A DNA stretch of 64,000 nucleotides from Micromonospora vinacea. Its GTDB lineage: Bacteria > Actinomycetota > Actinomycetes > Mycobacteriales > Micromonosporaceae. Positions within the stretch are counted from its first letter, which is position 1, and each line of letters begins with the position of its first letter. Under the pieces are notes generated by a model. That model made no database searches. It was given only the letters and a program-made list of their open reading frames with translations, and had not been told where the DNA came from. This document shows positions 59,887 through 64,000 of this stretch, one piece after another. The position numbers were made by a program, and so were the translations under genes. The stretch is from the NCBI RefSeq assembly GCF_015751785.1, contig NZ_JADOTY010000001.1, forward strand, positions 5,518,001 through 5,582,000. The letters are read 5' to 3'.

Positions 59887-60052
59887 GCCGCATTCTCGCC
59901 GGGTGCCCCTCGTCGACGGCGGGCCGGGTGCCGCCCTGGCCGCTACGGCACGGACGCCGAGGCCAGCAGCGCCACGAGGCGGACCTCGCCGACGGACGGT
60001 GTCCCGTGGGAACGGATGAGCCGCCCACCAGCGTGACTAGGATTGGTCCGTC

Positions 60053-63000
60053 ATGCTGCTACGGGTGCTCGGGCCGCTTGAGGTCGAGGTCGACACAGGC
60101 GGGCCGGTCGACCTCGGCGGCCCCCGCCAACGCGCCGTGCTCGCGCTGCTGCTCGCGGCCCGCGGCGAGGTCGTGTCCGTCGGTCAGCTGATCGAGGATC
60201 TGTGGCGGGGTGACGCGCCGCCCCGGGCGATCGCCTCCCTCCAGGCGTACGTCTCGCATCTGCGCCGCCTCCTGGAGCCGGCCCGCGAGCCCCGCGCACC
60301 AGCGCGGATCCTGATCACCGCGCCACCGGGCTACGCGCTGCGGCTGCCCGCCGACGCCGTCGACGCCGGCCGGTTCGAGGCGCTGCTCGCCGAGGCGCGT
60401 GCGGTCGGGCCGGCCGACCCGGCTCGGGCACGTCAGCTGTTGAGCGACGGGCTCGGGCTGTGGCGCGGTGGGGCGTACGCCGAATTCGCCGGTGAGCCGT
60501 GGGCGCAGTCGGAGGTGCTGCGCCTGGAGGAGCTGCGGCTCGGCGCCCGGGAGCTGCTGCTCGACGTGACGGTGCGCTGCGGCGACGCGGCCGAGGTGGT
60601 GCCGGAGGCGGAGCTGTTGACCCGGCAGGCGCCGCTGCGGGAGGAGAGCTGGCGGCTGCTGGCGCTGGCGTTGTGGCGTACCGGTCGGCAGGGCGACGCG
60701 CTCGCCGCACTGCGCCGGGCCCGGGCGACCCTGGCCGACCAGCTCGGACTGGACCCGGGCCCGGCGCTGGTCGAGGTGGAGTCCGCCATCCTGGGCCAGC
60801 GACTCGACCTGCTGCCGCCAGTGGCGGCGACAGCGGTACGCGTCGAACGGCAGATGTCGGAGGAGGTCTTCGTCGGCCGGGAGGTCGAGTTGGAGGCGCT
60901 CCGGCAGGCAGCCGCCGACGCGGTGGCGAGCGGGCCGCGCGTCGCGCTGCTCGGCGGTGAGGCCGGGGCCGGCAAGACGAGCCTGCTCGCCCGGTTCCGG
61001 GAGGGGCTCACCGCCCACGGCTGGCTGGTCGCCGTGGGCCGCTGCCCCGAGGTCGAGGGCGCCCCGCCGGCCTGGGCCTGGGTCGAGGCGCTGCGGCAAC
61101 TCGCCGAGCAGGCACCGCCGGGCGACCTCGCACCCGCGCTAGCCCCGCTGCTCGGAGGCGGCGACGGCGAGCCCGGCGGCGACGTCACCGCCGGGCGCTT
61201 CCGGCTGCACCGCGCCGTCGGCGCCTGGTTGGACGCCGCCGCGGCCCGCAGGCCGGTCGCCGTGATCCTCGACGACCTGCACGCCGCCGACGCCGAGACG
61301 TTGCTGCTGTTGCAGAGCGTCACCGAGATGACCACCGGCACCGTCCTGTTCGTCGCGGCGCTGCGGCCCGCCGACAACGCCGAGCGGCTCGCCGACACGA
61401 TGGCCGTCCTGGCCCGCCGGTCACCGCAGCGGATCCCGTTGGGCGGTCTGAGCGCGTCCGAGGTCGAACGACTGCTCGGCGCGCTGGCCCGGACCACCGT
61501 CGACCCGGACACCGTCGCCGCGTTGGCCGAGCGGACCGGGGGCAACCCGTTCTACGTCCGGGAGTCGGCGCGGCTGCTCGCGGCCGAGGGCACGCTGGTC
61601 GCCACCTCCGACGTGCCCGAGGGCGTACGCGACGTGCTGCGCCGACGACTCTCCCGCCTCCCGTTGACGGCCGTCTCGGTGCTGCGTCTCGCCTCGGCCG
61701 TCGGTCGGGAGGCGGAGGTGCGGACGCTCGTCGACGCCGCCGGCACCGACGAGGGCACGGTCCTGCGAGCGCTGGAAGCCGGGCTGACCGCCGGGCTGCT
61801 CACCGAACCGGCGCCCGGGCGGGTGCGGTTCGTGCACGGCCTGGTCTGCGACACCATCTACACCGACCTGCCGCAGCTGCGCCGCACTCGCCTGCACGCC
61901 CGGATCGCCGCCGCCACCCGCCGGCTGCGGCCCGACGACTACCCGGCCCTGGCCCACCAGTACGCCCGCGCCGCGTCGGCCGACACCGCGCCGCTCGCCG
62001 TCGACTACGCCATCCGGGCCGCCGAGCTGGCCGAGCGGCGGTACGCGTACGACGCCGCTATCGAGCTGCTCGGCAACGCCGTCGAGGCCGCCGCCACTGT
62101 CGCCGGGGACCGCGACGCGCTGCGGGTCGATCTGCTCGGACGGTTGCTGCGCGCCCAGGCGCGGGCCGGCGCGGTGGCCGCCGCCCGGCAGACCCGGGCG
62201 CGGGCGATCGACGTCGCCGCGGCGTCCGGCCGCGACGAGCTGCTGGTCGCGGCGTTCACCGCGTGGACCGTCCCCACCCCGTGGCTGACCCACGAGTACG
62301 GCGTGGTGGACCACCGCGTGGTCGAGTTGCTCACCCGGCTGCTGCGCGCCGACGACCTGGACCCGGTCGCCCGCTGTCGGCTGCTGGAGGCGCTGGCCAC
62401 GGAGTTGGACGGCGAGTCCGATCCGCGAGGCGTGGCGGCCGGACGGGAGGCGCTGGCCCTCTCACGACGGCTGGGCGACCCCGAGCTGCGCGCCCTCGGG
62501 CTGGCCGCACGGTTGCGCACCATGAGCTACGAGCGGGAGGCGCCGGAGCGCCGGACCTTCGCCCTGGAGCTGCGCGACCTCGCCGACGAGCACGGGCTGG
62601 TGACCTACCGTTCGGTCGCCGAGCAGGCGCTGGGCCACTGCGCTGCCGCGCTCAACGAGCCGGACGAACTGCGCCTCAGCGTCGCCCGGCAGGGGTGGCT
62701 GGCCGAGACGTACCAGCTGAACGAGGCGCAGACGATCAACCTGTGCTCGCTGGGCGCCCTCGCACACGTCGCCGGCGACTTCGCCGCCGCGCGGCGGCAC
62801 TACGACCAGGTAGCCGTGCAGATGCGGCGGCAGGGCTCCCTGCACGCCGAGGCCTTCCACTACTTCTCCATCGGCACCCTGCTGATCAGCCAGGGGCGGT
62901 TCGGCGAGCACCTGGAGGCGACCCTGCGGATCCGGGGGTCGTTGGGCCCGATCGTCGACGACCTGCTGGCGCTGGCACTGATCGGAAGCGGACACCTGGA

Positions 63001-63337
63001 CGAGGCGCGGGCCATGCCGATCGGGCGGCACACCTACCGCCCGGACTACTTCGAGTCGGCGCTGCTCACCGTACGCGGGATGGTCGTCGTGGCGCTGGGT
63101 CGACGGGACCTGGCCCAGCCGGTGATCGACGCGCTGCTCCCGGTACATGACCAGTTGGCCGGTTTCTCCACCACCGCGGCCGTGGTGCGGCCGGTCGCGT
63201 TGACGCTCGGGGAGCTGTTCCGGCTGGTGGGCCGCGCCGAGGAGGCGACCCGGCACTTCACCCTCGCCGCCCGGGTGGCCCGCCGGTGGGAGTCGCCGCA
63301 CTGGCTGGCCGAGGCGACGGCGGCCCTGGCCGACTGA
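60053..63337 (+). CDS. SARP/AfsR-type regulator with ATPase and TPR domains
   Basis: A 1094-residue regulator. Residues 1-95 form the OmpR-like DNA-binding domain (RQRAVLALLLAARGEVVSVGQLIEDLWRG, SLQAYVSHLRRLLEPARE); the BTAD domain follows to about 255 (GRFEALLAEARAV, WRLLALALWRTGRQGDALAALRRARATLADQLGLDPGPALVEVE). The ATPase has Walker A VALLGGEAGAGKTSLLARF at about 305 and Walker B PVAVILDDLHAAD. The rest is helical TPR-like. Relatives activate secondary-metabolite genes. No biosynthetic cluster is visible nearby inside the window. Confidence 0.93.
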   Translation: MLLRVLGPLEVEVDTGGPVDLGGPRQRAVLALLLAARGEVVSVGQLIEDLWRGDAPPRAIASLQAYVSHLRRLLEPAREPRAPARILITAPPGYALRLPADAVDAGRFEALLAEARAVGPADPARARQLLSDGLGLWRGGAYAEFAGEPWAQSEVLRLEELRLGARELLLDVTVRCGDAAEVVPEAELLTRQAPLREESWRLLALALWRTGRQGDALAALRRARATLADQLGLDPGPALVEVESAILGQRLDLLPPVAATAVRVERQMSEEVFVGREVELEALRQAAADAVASGPRVALLGGEAGAGKTSLLARFREGLTAHGWLVAVGRCPEVEGAPPAWAWVEALRQLAEQAPPGDLAPALAPLLGGGDGEPGGDVTAGRFRLHRAVGAWLDAAAARRPVAVILDDLHAADAETLLLLQSVTEMTTGTVLFVAALRPADNAERLADTMAVLARRSPQRIPLGGLSASEVERLLGALARTTVDPDTVAALAERTGGNPFYVRESARLLAAEGTLVATSDVPEGVRDVLRRRLSRLPLTAVSVLRLASAVGREAEVRTLVDAAGTDEGTVLRALEAGLTAGLLTEPAPGRVRFVHGLVCDTIYTDLPQLRRTRLHARIAAATRRLRPDDYPALAHQYARAASADTAPLAVDYAIRAAELAERRYAYDAAIELLGNAVEAAATVAGDRDALRVDLLGRLLRAQARAGAVAAARQTRARAIDVAAASGRDELLVAAFTAWTVPTPWLTHEYGVVDHRVVELLTRLLRADDLDPVARCRLLEALATELDGESDPRGVAAGREALALSRRLGDPELRALGLAARLRTMSYEREAPERRTFALELRDLADEHGLVTYRSVAEQALGHCAAALNEPDELRLSVARQGWLAETYQLNEAQTINLCSLGALAHVAGDFAAARRHYDQVAVQMRRQGSLHAEAFHYFSIGTLLISQGRFGEHLEATLRIRGSLGPIVDDLLALALIGSGHLDEARAMPIGRHTYRPDYFESALLTVRGMVVVALGRRDLAQPVIDALLPVHDQLAGFSTTAAVVRPVALTLGELFRLVGRAEEATRHFTLAARVARRWESPHWLAEATAALAD

Positions 63338-63354
63338 CCGTCACGGTTGGTGGA

Positions 63355-63372
63355 TTCCAAGTCGGTTCCAAG
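63355..63372 (+). promoter_or_regulatory. direct repeat TTCCAAG in the hemerythrin upstream region
   Basis: TTCCAAG at 63355-63361 and 63366-63372, start-to-start 11 bases, one helical turn. It lies 56-73 bases before the hemerythrin start and could be a regulator site. Confidence 0.4.
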
Positions 63373-63427
63373 CGACACCGAGCATGATCAACACATCTGT
63401 GCCAGTTGATCCCTCGGAAAGGTCACC

Positions 63428-64000
63428 GTGAACCAGAACCACCGCGAAGCCATGGCCGACGTGCGCGACATGTACATGGCGCACTCGGCGCTCCGTCGCG
63501 AGTTCAGCCTGCTGCCGCAGCTCGTCCGCGACGTCACACCGGGCGACGCCACGCGCGCGGAGGTCGTCGGCGCCCACGCCGAGATGCTCTGCCACATCCT
63601 GCACATGCACCACGAGGGCGAGGATCTCCTGCTGTGGCCCCGGCTGTTGGAGCGCGGCGGCGCGGAGGCCGCGGCGATCGTCCCCACCATGGAGGCCCAG
63701 CACCACGCCATCGAGGACGCCCACGCGGCGGTGGTCGCCCTCCTCCCCCAGTGGCGGCGCACCGGACGCGGCGGTGAGCAGCTAGCGGACGCCCTGGAGC
63801 AGCTACGTGCCGCGCTGATCGAGCACATGGCCCTGGAGGAGAACGAGATCCTGCCGCTGGCGGAACGGCACGTCACCGCCCGGGAGTGGATGCAGCTCGG
63901 CGAGCACGGCATGAGCAAGTCGCCGAAGAAGCAGTTGCCGCTGGCCTTCGGTCTGGCCATGTACGAGGGCGACCCGGAGGTGGTCAAGGCGGTGCTGGCG
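63428..64000 (+). CDS. hemerythrin-domain protein, cut by the window edge
   Basis: At least 191 residues; the frame is open to the right edge. The four-helix hemerythrin pattern is clear: His in YMAHSALRREF, then HILHMHHEGEDLLLWPRL, EAQHHAIEDAHAAV and LIEHMALEENEILPLAERH, together giving the His/Glu ligands of a di-iron site. It could sense or bind oxygen, NO or oxidants, or store iron. The GTG at 63428 has GGAAAGG seven bases upstream. It follows the SARP-type gene by 90 bases, with a TTCCAAG direct repeat between them. Confidence 0.88.
   Translation, partial: MNQNHREAMADVRDMYMAHSALRREFSLLPQLVRDVTPGDATRAEVVGAHAEMLCHILHMHHEGEDLLLWPRLLERGGAEAAAIVPTMEAQHHAIEDAHAAVVALLPQWRRTGRGGEQLADALEQLRAALIEHMALEENEILPLAERHVTAREWMQLGEHGMSKSPKKQLPLAFGLAMYEGDPEVVKAVLA

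Noticed and set aside
1..64000. tRNA, rRNA, insertion sequences, prophage or att sites
   Set aside because: No characteristic folds, transposase or integrase motifs, or terminal inverted repeats were seen by eye; a covariance-model and IS search would settle it.

Overview
The window is very GC-rich (roughly 70 % or more by eye), uses many GTG starts and packs genes tightly on both strands. It carries rbpA (an RNA polymerase-binding protein found only in actinobacteria), a mycothiol-dependent enzyme domain, an F420-dependent oxidoreductase, SARP/AfsR-type regulators and many TetR/HxlR regulators. Together these point to a chromosomal segment of a filamentous actinomycete, most likely a Micromonospora or close relative. 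This is inference from gene content; no rRNA or tRNA gene was seen.

Layout. 1-13 kb is an accessory region of small regulator/enzyme pairs: an S9 peptidase (cut by the left edge), a nucleotidyltransferase, an HxlR regulator divergent from a DUF899-PPOX gene pair, a rifampin monooxygenase (rox) preceded by a leader peptide and hairpin, a TetR/NmrA-like pair, a TPR protein, an AraC regulator and an MDMPI-domain protein, an MFS exporter, a GNAT and a DUF1992 protein. 13-18 kb holds a LysE exporter and a TetR-centred regulon (SDR + flavin monooxygenase on one side, a GPH-type transporter on the other) with two matching operators. 18-23 kb is conserved core: a zinc-knuckle/coiled-coil protein, rbpA with a SigR-like promoter, fxsA, and separate ppm and lnt genes for lipoprotein and mannolipid synthesis.

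23-32 kb is the metabolic centrepiece: a lysine catabolic locus. kamA (lysine 2,3-aminomutase) diverges from an operon of kdd, an amidohydrolase, kamD-kamE (B12/PLP lysine 5,6-aminomutase), kal and a MutL-type reactivation factor. Lysine would pass through beta-lysine and 3,5-diaminohexanoate to 3-keto-5-aminohexanoate, then to aminobutyryl-CoA and crotonyl-CoA. The cleavage enzyme Kce is not in the window.

32-53 kb is mixed: a fragment of an ECF sigma factor fused to another reading frame, a TetR/quinone-oxidoreductase pair, a polysaccharide deacetylase, CsbD, a phosphatase, Lrp, an acyl-CoA dehydrogenase/M24 peptidase operon, a secreted GH18-ricin B chitinase, an HxlR-peroxiredoxin fusion, a 5'-3' exonuclease, LtrA, a maleate-isomerase/YrdC operon, an HxlR/imine-reductase-like pair, an F420 LLM enzyme, a secreted beta-helix protein and an APC permease. 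53-64 kb is rich in signalling: three very large ATPase regulators (LuxR type, nucleotide-cyclase type, SARP type), a two-domain YciI protein, and a hemerythrin-like protein cut by the right edge.

Recurring theme: single-target regulators facing their target gene with a readable palindromic operator between them (three HxlR and three TetR cases), and strong GC-rich hairpin terminators between convergent genes. No insertion sequence, prophage or CRISPR array was seen.
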